DNA from: Melghiribacillus thermohalophilus
Lineage (GTDB): Bacteria; Bacillota; Bacilli; Bacillales; Alkalibacillaceae
NCBI RefSeq assembly: GCF_004342905.1
Contig: NZ_SMAN01000008.1
Location: 31,495 to 95,494 of the forward strand
Direction of reading: 5' to 3'
DNA length: 64,000 nt
Each line of letters opens with the position of its first letter. Within the stretch, counting starts at the first letter, position 1. The translations under genes and the position numbers were made by a program. Positions 32,431 to 41,737 of this stretch are shown here, piece after piece. The notes beneath the pieces were generated by a model. The model did not search any database, was not told the DNA's origin, and worked only from the letters and a program-made list of their open reading frames with translations.

Positions 32431-33864
32431 CTATATATTAAAACAAACCACTTTCTTCTCGGTCATGTCTTCGATGGCAAATTTCACGCCTTCCCTGCCC
32501 ACTCCAGAACTCTTTGTGCCCCCAAATGGCATGCTGTCGATCCGAAAGTCACTGCTGTCATTAATCATTACCCCGCCAACCTCCAGCTGGCGGATCGCAT
32601 AAAAAGCCTTCTGAACATTGTTTGTAAAAATGCCTGCATGAAGCCCGTAATTGGCTCGATTGGACTGGTCTATCGCTTCTTTTAAACCAGAAACTTTCTC
32701 AATTGAAACAACCGGGCCAAACGCTTCTTCTTGAAACAATCTACTTTGTTCTGGCACATCCGTCAGGACAGTGGGCAAATAAAATGAACCTTCACGTTTC
32801 CCTCCACAGAGTATTCGGGCTCCCCCTGATGCTGCCTCATCTACCCATAATTCCACCCGTTTTGCTTCGTCTTCATTAATCATTGGTCCCATGTCTGTAT
32901 CCTCTGACATTTTATCACCGACCCGCAATGTTAAGGTTTTCTGAACAAACTGATCAAGAAAATCTTCAAATACCGCATCTTCAACGTAAATTCTTTGAAC
33001 CCCTATGCAATTTTGTCCTGCTGCTGAAAAAGCTCCGGACACACTGGATTCTACAGCCCGATTCAAATTTGCGTCTTCCAAAACAATGACAGGAGAATTG
33101 GATCCGAGTTCCATACTGACTTTTTTAGGGCCGGCTATACGGGTAATTTCTGTACCGGCATGAAGCCCTCCTGTAAAGGATACTTTTCCAACATATGGGT
33201 GTGTGACAAGATTACGGCCGATTTCACTTCCGTAACCCGTAACAACAGATAAAACCTCTGGTGGAAGCCCCGCTTTTATAAATGCCTCCGCCAGCAACAG
33301 TGCACTGAGGGGAGTGGCAGAAGCTGGTTTTACAATGATGGCATTGCCTGAGGCTATGGCTGGTCCGACTTTGTGGGCTACTAAATTGAGGGGATCATTA
33401 AAAGGAGTAATAGCTGTGACAATGCCTACAGGAAAATAATAGTAATAGCCAATGCGGTTTTCATTTCCCGGCATTTGATCGAATGCAATCGTTTCACCAT
33501 TGATTCTTCGCGCTTCTTCTGCACTGATGCGCAACGTTTCCATGCAGCGAAACACTTCTTTCCTTGCTTCCTTAATGGTTTTACTCCCTTCTCTGGCAAT
33601 GGTCCTGGCAAAACGTTCTTTTTCCTCTTCAACCTGGTCTGCCGTACGGTTTAAAATGGACATCCGTTCATGGACAGACATTTTTTGAGCAATCTTTGCT
33701 CCCTCTCTGGCTTTTTCAACTGCCAGGCAGGCGTCCCGAGCGGTTGCGGCAGGAACTGTATCGATTAAACTATGATCCTGCGGGTCTTTTACCTCGATCA
33801 CGCTATCACACATGACCCATTTGCCACCAATAAGCATCTGGCGTGCCGATGTTTTCCCCGTCAT
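32431..33864 (-). CDS. Aldehyde dehydrogenase (possible aspartate-semialdehyde or succinate-semialdehyde type)
   Basis: An NAD(P)+-dependent aldehyde dehydrogenase of the large ALDH superfamily. The ATG at 33864 follows AAAGGTGG and gives 477 residues. The catalytic Glu is in MELGSNSP (about 252) and the nucleophile Cys in GQNCIG (286). In ectoine catabolism an ALDH (DoeC) oxidises aspartate semialdehyde to aspartate, and Ssd-type enzymes are found in eut clusters; the position here makes DoeC-like work the best guess. Sequence alone does not fix the substrate. It is the last gene of the leftward operon. Confidence 0.85.
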   Translation of the reverse strand: MTGKTSARQMLIGGKWVMCDSVIEVKDPQDHSLIDTVPAATARDACLAVEKAREGAKIAQKMSVHERMSILNRTADQVEEEKERFARTIAREGSKTIKEARKEVFRCMETLRISAEEARRINGETIAFDQMPGNENRIGYYYYFPVGIVTAITPFNDPLNLVAHKVGPAIASGNAIIVKPASATPLSALLLAEAFIKAGLPPEVLSVVTGYGSEIGRNLVTHPYVGKVSFTGGLHAGTEITRIAGPKKVSMELGSNSPVIVLEDANLNRAVESSVSGAFSAAGQNCIGVQRIYVEDAVFEDFLDQFVQKTLTLRVGDKMSEDTDMGPMINEDEAKRVELWVDEAASGGARILCGGKREGSFYLPTVLTDVPEQSRLFQEEAFGPVVSIEKVSGLKEAIDQSNRANYGLHAGIFTNNVQKAFYAIRQLEVGGVMINDSSDFRIDSMPFGGTKSSGVGREGVKFAIEDMTEKKVVCFNI

Positions 33865-33896
33865 CCTGGAAACCACCTTTCTAAAAAAATTCAGAT

Positions 33897-34937
33897 TTAC
33901 AGATTGCCCCGTTCCATATTGATTAAGTCGATGAGCAGTGAAAAACCTGTTTCTCTACGTCCTGCCCCTGAACCGATTAGCGTTACAGGACCCATTAAAT
34001 CGCTAACATAGGTGATGGCATTGGCAGCACCGGATATTCCGGCGAGGGGATCTTCCAGAGGCAATTTGACAGGGGAAACAAAAGCCCTCAACCCTTCCTT
34101 TTCTTTTTTAATTTCAGCAAGCATTTTCCACCGTTTCCCCTCTTGTGATGCTTTCTGAAGGTCTGCAGGGGATAATCTAGAAATTCCTTTACGCACAACC
34201 TGTTGGCAGGTAAGGGATTCGTCCATGACTATCCTCGCAAGAATCAAAACTTTATATACAGCATCATAACCTTCCACATCGCTCGTTGGGTCCGCTTCAG
34301 CATAACCGAGTTCCTGTGCAATCTGTAAAGCTTCCTCATATGTCAGTCCTTCTTCCATTCGGGTTAAAATATAATTGGACGTTCCATTCAAAATTCCACG
34401 AATCTCCTTGATCTCACTTCCTGCCAGTGACACCCGAGGCATGCGGAGAGCTGGAGTGCCACTCATCACTGTTCCTTCTATCCCCCATTGAACCCCTCGC
34501 TCTTTCGCAAGTGCCGAAAGTTCCTGATAAGCGAGTGCGACGGGACCTTTATTGCTTGTAACAACATGTTTTCCCCTTTGAAAAGCCCTGCGGCAATGTT
34601 CGATGGCTGGCTGACCAGTCTGAACATCAGTATAGGTGATTTCCACGATCGTATCGGCATTACTGTTTTCAATGGTTTCAAAACTGTTCCAGCCCCGAAT
34701 TAACCCCGGCGTATCCGGATAATCATTTAATGTACCCGTATTCCTGATTGTCTCCAGAGCTAATTGAAGATTCAATCCATCCGGATGATAAATCGAACCT
34801 TTCATCTGATCAGAAATAGCTACAACACTTAGATCGATCCCTTCTTCTTCCCGAAGAATATCGTTTTTCTCGATCAATATTTCCGCAAACCCCTGTCCTA
34901 CCGTGCCAAAACCAATTAAAGCTAATTTGTGGGGCAT
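33897..34937 (-). CDS. Homoserine dehydrogenase-like protein
   Basis: This family interconverts aspartate semialdehyde and homoserine with NAD(P)H. The ATG at 34937 follows AGGAGG by 12 bases and gives 346 residues without a C-terminal ACT domain, so feedback control by threonine is unlikely. The Rossmann loop GFGTVG is at 9-14 and the catalytic region has GILNGTSNYILTRM and ELGYAEADPTSDVEGYDA. A dedicated catabolic role is inferred from its neighbours. The 170-base gap upstream, to the PLP enzyme, shows nothing else. Confidence 0.88.
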   Translation of the reverse strand: MPHKLALIGFGTVGQGFAEILIEKNDILREEEGIDLSVVAISDQMKGSIYHPDGLNLQLALETIRNTGTLNDYPDTPGLIRGWNSFETIENSNADTIVEITYTDVQTGQPAIEHCRRAFQRGKHVVTSNKGPVALAYQELSALAKERGVQWGIEGTVMSGTPALRMPRVSLAGSEIKEIRGILNGTSNYILTRMEEGLTYEEALQIAQELGYAEADPTSDVEGYDAVYKVLILARIVMDESLTCQQVVRKGISRLSPADLQKASQEGKRWKMLAEIKKEKEGLRAFVSPVKLPLEDPLAGISGAANAITYVSDLMGPVTLIGSGAGRRETGFSLLIDLINMERGNL

Positions 34938-35105
34938 ACTTTCATCCAACCTCCTTTTCGAAATGGTGGCCATACACCGATACTCCCGACATTCCTGGAA
35001 ATAGATCAAAGACATGAAGTGCGGTTTTCTATATCAGGAAATCATAAATGAACGGTTGCGAAAAGTTGTCACGTATCATGTGTCATCAGTCTCTGAAAAA
35101 CGGTT

Positions 35106-36329
35106 TTACACTGAATCGGAAGCATGATCGGTTTTGATGTTCAGATCGACCAGCGCCCCCTCCAGATCTTGAATTAAATCATCGGTATCTTCTATTCCGA
35201 CCGAATAACGGACTAGTCCTTCAGGTATTCCCATTGCAGCTCTTTCTTCCTCACTGCATTCTACATGACTGCTGGTGCGGGGAGGGGCAGCAACTGTTTC
35301 AACCGCTCCCAGATTGGCAGCCAGATGTGCATATTTGAGGCGTGGTAGAAACATCCTCACTGCGTCCATTCCACCTTTTAAGGAAAAACTGAGAATCCCC
35401 CCAAAGCCGCGCATTTGTTTTCTGGCAATATCGTGTCCTTCATTTGATTCAAGACCAGGATAGTACACAGCTTCAACAAGGGGATGACTTTCAAGAAAAC
35501 GGGCGATTTTCATGGCGCTTTCATTCTGTTGTTTAATACGGAGGTAGAGTGTTTTCATTCCTCTTAAAAGCATATAGGCTGCCATCGGGTGTAAAGTTGA
35601 TCCATTAATTTCTCGAAAATGATCAATGATGTTAATGAGTTTTGCTGTACCACAAATGATACCTCCGAGCGCATCGGCATGACCTCCAAGATATTTGGTC
35701 GCACTGTGGAGAACAAGATCAGCTCCGAGAGTGAGGGGGGTTTGATTAATCGGTGTGGCAAAAGTGTTGTCAACAATGACAATAGCTCCAGCATCATGAG
35801 CAGCATCGATCAGGCGTTTTAAATCGAGGACTTTTAATGTAGGATTAGTCGGCGTCTCAAGGTATACGACGTTGCAGCCCCTGGCGATTTCTTTTTCCAG
35901 TTCTTCATGGTCCGTCGTATCACAGAGGGTTACGTCAACCTGAAAACGTGGGAGAAATTCCAGAAAAATTTTATTGGTGCCACCATACGTATCCTTCACA
36001 GAAACCACACGATCTCCCGGTGACAAAAGAGAAAAAAGGGTGTTGCTGATGGCAGCCATTCCGGTGGAAAAGCTGGTAGCCGCTTCGGCCCCTTCCAGAT
36101 TACGGACTTTCTCTTCAAATACTTCAACAGTAGGATTCGAATTTCTGCCATAAATATGCCCCTTTTGTTTACCAAGGGCTACATCATGCCAGGAATCAAT
36201 GTCTTCATATCCGAACGACACGCTGTGAACGATCGGGACCTGGGTGGCTCCTTGAAAAAAATATTCTTCTTCACCTCCCCATATGGTCCGAGTTCCCCAG
36301 CTGTCATTTTTATTTGATGAATTTGTCAT
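35106..36329 (-). CDS. Cys/Met metabolism PLP enzyme (cystathionine gamma-synthase/methionine gamma-lyase type)
   Basis: A gamma-family PLP enzyme of 407 residues. The PLP lysine is K212 in HSATKYLGGHADALGG, the Tyr-Gly-Arg phosphate-binding motif IYGRNSNPT is at about 59-67, and AGGGGAGTGTTCAT precedes the ATG. Members make cystathionine or O-acylhomoserine derivatives, or split methionine to 2-oxobutyrate. Here it lies directly upstream of a homoserine dehydrogenase in the ectoine cluster, so it may act on a four-carbon gamma-substituted amino acid. Substrate not resolved. Confidence 0.85.
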   Translation of the reverse strand: MTNSSNKNDSWGTRTIWGGEEEYFFQGATQVPIVHSVSFGYEDIDSWHDVALGKQKGHIYGRNSNPTVEVFEEKVRNLEGAEAATSFSTGMAAISNTLFSLLSPGDRVVSVKDTYGGTNKIFLEFLPRFQVDVTLCDTTDHEELEKEIARGCNVVYLETPTNPTLKVLDLKRLIDAAHDAGAIVIVDNTFATPINQTPLTLGADLVLHSATKYLGGHADALGGIICGTAKLINIIDHFREINGSTLHPMAAYMLLRGMKTLYLRIKQQNESAMKIARFLESHPLVEAVYYPGLESNEGHDIARKQMRGFGGILSFSLKGGMDAVRMFLPRLKYAHLAANLGAVETVAAPPRTSSHVECSEEERAAMGIPEGLVRYSVGIEDTDDLIQDLEGALVDLNIKTDHASDSV

Positions 36330-36383
36330 ATGAACACTCCCCTAAAATTTGTAGTTTCCTCAACATTCAAAGCGACTAACATC

Positions 36384-37364
36384 CTAATCCAATTTCATGC
36401 CCATATTCCTTGAACGTAACTCATGATAGGCAAAGTTAGCAATCGCTGTGTCCTGTGCGCCGGTGCCGGTTAAATCACAGACAGTAATCTGACCATCCTC
36501 TGTTCTTCCTTTTCGGACCCCGGAGGTCAGATCTCCCAGTTCAATCATGTCATCTTCTTGTGTAATGACTCCCGCTTCCAGACCATGGTGCAGTTCGCCA
36601 AGCCGGAAACACTGTTCTTTATGATCACAGACCAGAACATCTGCGTGGGTCAAAATCCCGGGGTCCAGTTCCTGCTTATGTTCAGCATCAGATCCCATCG
36701 CTGTAATGTGCAGTCCTGGATGAAGCCATTCCTGCTGAAGTAAAGGTTCCTTTGATGGTGTAGCTGTGACCACAACCTGACTGCGGTGGACCACATCTTT
36801 CGGACTCTCGGCGATATCTATATCTGCATGGACTGTTTTTTTCATGTTCCTGACCCATTTTTCCACACGTTCATTAGTACGGCCATATACCAGAACCTTT
36901 TTGAAATCACGAACCTGTTGCAGGGCATAAAGCTGATATCCTGCCTGGTTGCCCGAACCGATGATGCCGACCGTATGCACGTCTGTGGGGGCAAGGTATT
37001 TAGCAGAAACGGCTCCTGCGGCTGCTGTTCTCACATCGGTTAAATACCCATGATCCATCAGAATAGCCGCTGGCACACCTGTCTTAGCACAAATTAAAAG
37101 CATCATGCCATTTCCGCTTGGAAGACCCAGCTTCGGATTATCAAAAAAGCCTGAGGATATTTTGATGCAAAACAGGTCATAGCCTTTCAAATAAGCCGTT
37201 TTGATATCCACCTCCCCATTATATTCCTCAATATCAATCCGCATAACGGGAGGCATCACAGCATTCCCATTAGCTAGACTTGTAAATGCATCCTCTATGC
37301 CTGATATGGTTTCCCGGTTCACTTTCACCACCTTTTGTATATCTGACTGCTTAAAAATATTCAT
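36384..37364 (-). CDS. eutC: Ornithine cyclodeaminase family protein, EutC-like
   Basis: The ornithine cyclodeaminase/mu-crystallin family; EutC members are needed for hydroxyectoine use in proteobacteria. The ATG at 37364 follows GGAAGGTG and gives 326 residues, overlapping doeA by 14 bases. It has the Rossmann loop GIIGSGNQAGYQL and the family stretch LTDVRTAAAGAVSAKYLAP. Placement between doeA and the other cluster genes is the main reason for EutC rather than ornithine or alanine cyclodeaminase. Confidence 0.8.
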   Translation of the reverse strand: MNIFKQSDIQKVVKVNRETISGIEDAFTSLANGNAVMPPVMRIDIEEYNGEVDIKTAYLKGYDLFCIKISSGFFDNPKLGLPSGNGMMLLICAKTGVPAAILMDHGYLTDVRTAAAGAVSAKYLAPTDVHTVGIIGSGNQAGYQLYALQQVRDFKKVLVYGRTNERVEKWVRNMKKTVHADIDIAESPKDVVHRSQVVVTATPSKEPLLQQEWLHPGLHITAMGSDAEHKQELDPGILTHADVLVCDHKEQCFRLGELHHGLEAGVITQEDDMIELGDLTSGVRKGRTEDGQITVCDLTGTGAQDTAIANFAYHELRSRNMGMKLD

Positions 37365-38643
37365 TAGGTTCACCTTCCTTTAGCAAGGGATCTTGTTTGT
37401 TGTTACGGTTCTGATTCATACCCTCATCAGAAATGACTTTCATATTGCTGACAGGAGTCTGGCGGAATCCATTGTCTTTTTTTATAAACTTGCGTGGAAA
37501 ACAGGTCAGGGTTTCGATTCCATTTTCTGTTACCCGAAAGGTCTGACTGATTTCTACACCGCAATCATCCAGCCATATTCCAGGTATTAGGTGAAAAACC
37601 ATATTAGGTTCGAGAATAGTTAGATCGCCCGGTCTCAGGCTGGCTGTACGTTCCCCCCAGTCCGGCGGATAACTGAGACCTGTGGAATACCCAATACGCG
37701 ATTCCTTCTGATAACCATTTTTCTCGATGGACTTCCTCCAGATTCTTTCTACTTCCTCACATGTCATGCCAGGTTTGATCGAATCCAGTGTCTCATTTAA
37801 CCCTTCGAGCACGACTTTTGAGAGATCCAATTCCCGGGGCGTGGGCGAATGGAGTACTACCGTACGCGCCATCGGACAGTGATATCGTTTGTAACATCCT
37901 GCCAGCTCGATGATGACAGAATCGCCGACTTTGTATCTGGAGTCCGACCAAGTCAAATGAGGTGTACTCGTTTGTTCACCCGAGGGCAGCATTGGGACAA
38001 TAGCAGGGTAATCTCCGCCAAATTGGTCTGTACCGCTGATTTGTGCATGATAAATGTTTGCGACCACGTCACATTCCCTCACGCCGACATCGATCGTATC
38101 AACAGCTTTCTGCATTGCCAGATCTGCTAGAATTGCCGCTTTTCGAATATATTGGATTTCACAGGGCGATTTAATCAATCTTACCCAGTTCACAAGGACA
38201 TTAGCATTTTTAAACCTGGCATCAGGAAGTCCTTTTCTCAGCCGTTCCATGCATGCTGCTGTAAAGTAATAAGCATCCATTTCTACCCCAATTGCGCTCT
38301 TGCTCTGCCCGATATCGGTTAAGATTTGGGCAATAAAATCCATTGGATGTCTACTTTCAGAATGAACATAATGATCGGCATATGGAATGATATGATTGTT
38401 GTCCAGCCAGGTTGTATACTCAGCTCCTTTCGCATCCATTCCCCTCCCGACCCAGAAAGGCTGGTCTTCATCAAGAATAATGATCAGCAATTGATGAACA
38501 TAAAATGACCAGGCATCATAACCGGACAAATAATTCATGTTGGCTGGATCAGAGACTAATAGAACATCAATCCCTTCCGCTGCCATTTTTTCCTTCACAT
38601 TCCTCAATCGTTCCTGATATTCCGCCAGTTCAAATGACAACAC
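37351..38643 (-). CDS. doeA: Ectoine hydrolase DoeA/EutD
   Basis: This peptidase-fold enzyme opens the ectoine ring to give N-acetyl-2,4-diaminobutyrate, the first step of ectoine breakdown. Recognised by NYLSGYDAWSFYVHQ, GRGMDAKGAEY and ADHYVHSESRHPMD, which match ectoine hydrolases rather than Xaa-Pro peptidases. The M24 metal-binding aspartates are missing: the region reads IELAGCYKRYHCPMARTV, in line with metal-independent ectoine hydrolases. The start is uncertain; a GTG at 38643 after GGGAG gives about 430 residues. It heads the leftward operon and is divergent from eutB. Confidence 0.9.
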   Translation of the reverse strand: MLSFELAEYQERLRNVKEKMAAEGIDVLLVSDPANMNYLSGYDAWSFYVHQLLIIILDEDQPFWVGRGMDAKGAEYTTWLDNNHIIPYADHYVHSESRHPMDFIAQILTDIGQSKSAIGVEMDAYYFTAACMERLRKGLPDARFKNANVLVNWVRLIKSPCEIQYIRKAAILADLAMQKAVDTIDVGVRECDVVANIYHAQISGTDQFGGDYPAIVPMLPSGEQTSTPHLTWSDSRYKVGDSVIIELAGCYKRYHCPMARTVVLHSPTPRELDLSKVVLEGLNETLDSIKPGMTCEEVERIWRKSIEKNGYQKESRIGYSTGLSYPPDWGERTASLRPGDLTILEPNMVFHLIPGIWLDDCGVEISQTFRVTENGIETLTCFPRKFIKKDNGFRQTPVSNMKVISDEGMNQNRNNKQDPLLKEGEPNEYF

Positions 38644-38739
38644 CACCAACACTCCCTTCCCGTTTCCTTCCGCTGAATGTCGAAAGGAACTCTCACTCAT
38701 GAAATTTTTCCTTCATTTACATTCATCATATGAAAGATC

Positions 38740-38755
38740 ATTGTAATCAGACAAT
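38740..38755. promoter_or_regulatory. Possible operator between doeA and eutB
   Basis: The inverted repeat ATTGT-N6-ACAAT lies in the 294-base divergent gap. I see no convincing sigma-A -35 box for either gene, which would fit a need for an activator such as the PucR protein, but this is inference. Nothing else is visible in the gap. Confidence 0.3.
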
Positions 38756-38937
38756 ATCAAAAATGAATGAAATTCTTTGCCAGTTTATAGACATTTTTTA
38801 TCGATTTCTCATGATTCAGCATGACCGTCTCACAGCTTGGTCTCTCAATTACTTAAATAAATGAAAAAAATATAACATATAAATGTTCTATACCCCTTTT
38901 TACTTCCACATTTGAGACAATGAAAGGAGCAGGTGTT

Positions 38938-39924
38938 ATGGTACGTTCTCCTCATGAACACATCACCATCCGCGACATCTGGGAAGCCCGGAATCGAATC
39001 AAGCCTTTCGTCCGAAAAACTCCCTTAATTCCATCCACAGGTCTAAAAGAACATACCAGTTCTCAAATTCATCTAAAATTAGAAAACCTCCAAAAGACTC
39101 ACACCTTTAAAATCAGGGGGGCTGCTAATAAAATCTTAAGTCTGAGCGAAAAACAAAAGGAACTGGGGGTGACCACATTTTCCACAGGAAATCATGGCCT
39201 TGCTGTTGCCTTTGTTGCAAAGGAACTTGGAATTCGTGCTGTCATCTGTGTATCCAGAAAGGTTCCGACTGCAAAAATTGAATCCATTCGCAAGCTAGGA
39301 GCAGAGATCCTGTTCTGTGGAAACAGCCAGGATGATGCAGAATCCATGTGTTATCACCTTCAGGATGAAAAAGGTATGACCGTCGTGAAACCTTTTGATG
39401 ATCCTTTTGTGATTGCCGGACAGGGAACCATTGGATTAGAAATCATGGAGCAGCTGCCCCGGGTAGACACAGTCATGATTCCCCTTTCTGGAGGGGGGCT
39501 TCTTTCAGGTGTTGCACTCGCTTTAAAAACGAACGATCCGAACATTCGTGTGATTGGTGTATCCATGGAAACATCCCCCGTGATGTATAAAAGCCTGAAA
39601 GCCGGAAAGCCCGTTGTCTTAGAGGAACAGGAAACACTGGCTGACAGCCTGCTCGGCGGGATTGGACAGAACAACCGCTATACGTTTCAGATGGTGCAAA
39701 AATATGCAGATGATGTGATTCTCATCCCTGAAAAGGATATCGCCCGTGGAATTGCTTATATGTTAAGAGAACATCGCTTCATTGTCGAAGGAGCAGCAGC
39801 TACATCAATCGGCGCCCTTTTAGATTACCGATTTAATCATGAATTTCAGGAGGCTGTCGCTTTGATCACAGGCCGCAATGTCGATCTTGATGTCATTTTA
39901 GACATTGCCCATTCCCATCTTTAG
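38938..39924 (+). CDS. eutB: Threonine dehydratase-like PLP enzyme, EutB-like
   Basis: A serine/threonine dehydratase-fold PLP enzyme; EutB relatives are needed for hydroxyectoine breakdown. The ATG at 38938 follows AAAGGAG and gives 328 residues. The PLP lysine is K58 in HTFKIRGAANK, and the phosphate cup is PLSGGGLLSG. The protein lacks the C-terminal regulatory ACT domains of biosynthetic threonine deaminase, so it is a catabolic or specialised form. It overlaps nothing and is followed 22 bases later by the PucR gene. An ordinary threonine dehydratase cannot be excluded. Confidence 0.82.
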   Translation: MVRSPHEHITIRDIWEARNRIKPFVRKTPLIPSTGLKEHTSSQIHLKLENLQKTHTFKIRGAANKILSLSEKQKELGVTTFSTGNHGLAVAFVAKELGIRAVICVSRKVPTAKIESIRKLGAEILFCGNSQDDAESMCYHLQDEKGMTVVKPFDDPFVIAGQGTIGLEIMEQLPRVDTVMIPLSGGGLLSGVALALKTNDPNIRVIGVSMETSPVMYKSLKAGKPVVLEEQETLADSLLGGIGQNNRYTFQMVQKYADDVILIPEKDIARGIAYMLREHRFIVEGAAATSIGALLDYRFNHEFQEAVALITGRNVDLDVILDIAHSHL

Positions 39925-39946
39925 CTGTTCAGAGAGGTGTAAACCC

Positions 39947-41650
39947 GTGCAATTTACGGTGGAAGATGTGATGAAACTTGACGTGATGAGGCGGGGACGA
40001 ATACGGACAGCGAAAAATAATGTAAAACACAGACCCGTTCGTTCCATTTCCGTCATCGAAATCCCAGTTGAAGATTTTATTGAAGAAAACGAACTGGTGC
40101 TCAGTACCGGCGTTGGATGCGGGTATGATGAAACATTGTTTCAACAATTCGTGGAAGACGTGATGAATTCCCGTGCAGCGGCACTCGCTGTAGCTACAGG
40201 AAGACATATTATGAAGATTCCGGAGAAAGTTATCCAGATAGCCGAGGAAGCTGGTTTTCCTATAGTGGAAGTGCCCTGGGAAATCCGATTTAGAGACATC
40301 ATAAAAGAAGTGCTTAACCATCTGCAAGACTTTCGGACATCCGTTTTAAAAGAGTCTGAAATCATGCAAAAAGATTTGCTGAATCTGTTTATTCAGGAAA
40401 GGGATCTTTCAGTTTTTGTAAAAGTCCTTGAACAAAAACTGAAACGCCCGATTATTGTTACAGACCGGGAAGGAAAAATAAAAGGAAAAAGTGCTGGTTG
40501 CGAAAAACTGGCAAAACATTTAGGCCAACGTGTCCCGCTGATGGATCAGTCCTTGAACTGGGAGTCCCTGGGGAACCCTGGACAATTTCTGTCGTCTATA
40601 TCCTGTGCCAATATGGAAGGAGAAACATTCATTCGGGTTTCTGTTGGGTTTGGCAGCAGAATACAGGGGTATCTGGTAGTTTCAATCCCTTCAGACGTAT
40701 CCCCTGACACTTTTCTTGAACCAGGAAATATTCATATTCTTACCCATGCAGTTCCAGCAGCGTCGTTGTGGTTTCAGAGAGAAGAAGCTGTTCTGGAAAC
40801 AGAAATGAGACTGAGGGGAGATTTTGTCTGGAGTCTAGCGCGGGGGAATTTTGATTCATGGGATTCGGTCATCTCTCAGGCGAAGTCCCTCCACTACCAA
40901 TTGAACGTACCTTACGTCTCTATTATTGGGTATCCGGAAAATCTGCACGATCTTTTTACAAGACAAAAATCAGATTCCCTCTCTTTTCATGAATGGCATG
41001 AACGCATGATACGAAACGTTGAACAACAATTCATTCTGTCAGCAAAAAAATGGAACAAACACATCATGACTACTTTCCAGCAAAACCAATTTATTATCTT
41101 TCTGGAATGTGCCAGAGAACATGCCCACGAGACCATTCGGCAATTTCTTGACCGTGTTGAAGAATCGCTTAAACAAACATATCCGGAACTGATTATTTCC
41201 TGGGGAACCGGGGAAAGAAGTGCAGGAGTCAATCATTTTCATGATAGTTATCATGATGCCCGTATTGCTTTAAACATAGGAAGAAAACAAAAAGGTCCCG
41301 GCCATCGGATGAGCTATGCAAATACAGCTCTGTATCGCTTAATGGAGCAACTGGCAAAAAATGAACAAATCCGTGAAATTGCCCTCTCCACCATTGGAAA
41401 ATTAATTGAATATGATCGAAAAAAAGAAATGGATCTGATTCCGACCCTTGCAACATATATCCGTTATCATCGCAATGTCAGCAAATCGGCCAGGGCCCTG
41501 AATCTTCACCGTCAATCACTGCTGTACCGCCTTCGCAAAATTGAATCTCTTACGGGAATTTCTCTGGGGGATACCGATGATTTTTTTTTGCTGGACTTTA
41601 GTATAAAACTCTGGTCTGCCGGTATAGACCAGGATTCGGAAACAGTATAA
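39947..41650 (+). CDS. PucR family transcriptional regulator
   Basis: The 567-residue regulator has an N-terminal PucR domain (about 1-125) with VEDVMKLDVMRRG, a central sensory region, and a C-terminal helix-turn-helix with NVSKSARALNLHRQSLLYRL. The GTG at 39947 after AGAGAGGTG sets the start. PucR proteins usually activate purine, nitrogen or amino-acid catabolism; here the likely targets are doeA and eutB, the genes beside it. Ectoine clusters of proteobacteria usually use the MocR-like EnuR instead. Confidence 0.88.
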   Translation: MQFTVEDVMKLDVMRRGRIRTAKNNVKHRPVRSISVIEIPVEDFIEENELVLSTGVGCGYDETLFQQFVEDVMNSRAAALAVATGRHIMKIPEKVIQIAEEAGFPIVEVPWEIRFRDIIKEVLNHLQDFRTSVLKESEIMQKDLLNLFIQERDLSVFVKVLEQKLKRPIIVTDREGKIKGKSAGCEKLAKHLGQRVPLMDQSLNWESLGNPGQFLSSISCANMEGETFIRVSVGFGSRIQGYLVVSIPSDVSPDTFLEPGNIHILTHAVPAASLWFQREEAVLETEMRLRGDFVWSLARGNFDSWDSVISQAKSLHYQLNVPYVSIIGYPENLHDLFTRQKSDSLSFHEWHERMIRNVEQQFILSAKKWNKHIMTTFQQNQFIIFLECAREHAHETIRQFLDRVEESLKQTYPELIISWGTGERSAGVNHFHDSYHDARIALNIGRKQKGPGHRMSYANTALYRLMEQLAKNEQIREIALSTIGKLIEYDRKKEMDLIPTLATYIRYHRNVSKSARALNLHRQSLLYRLRKIESLTGISLGDTDDFFLLDFSIKLWSAGIDQDSETV

Positions 41651-41651
41651 G

Positions 41652-41686
41652 ACCCCTGGTCCAAAAATGTTTTCTGGGCCAGGGGT
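41652..41686 (+). terminator. Possible terminator after the PucR gene
   Basis: The hairpin ACCCCTGGTCC / GGGCCAGGGGT starts right after the stop codon. The T-run is weak, so it may act in both directions or poorly. Confidence 0.5.
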
Positions 41687-41737
41687 ACGTCACGGCATGA
41701 ATGGATTATTCAAAAATTAAATATGATCTTCAAGAAT

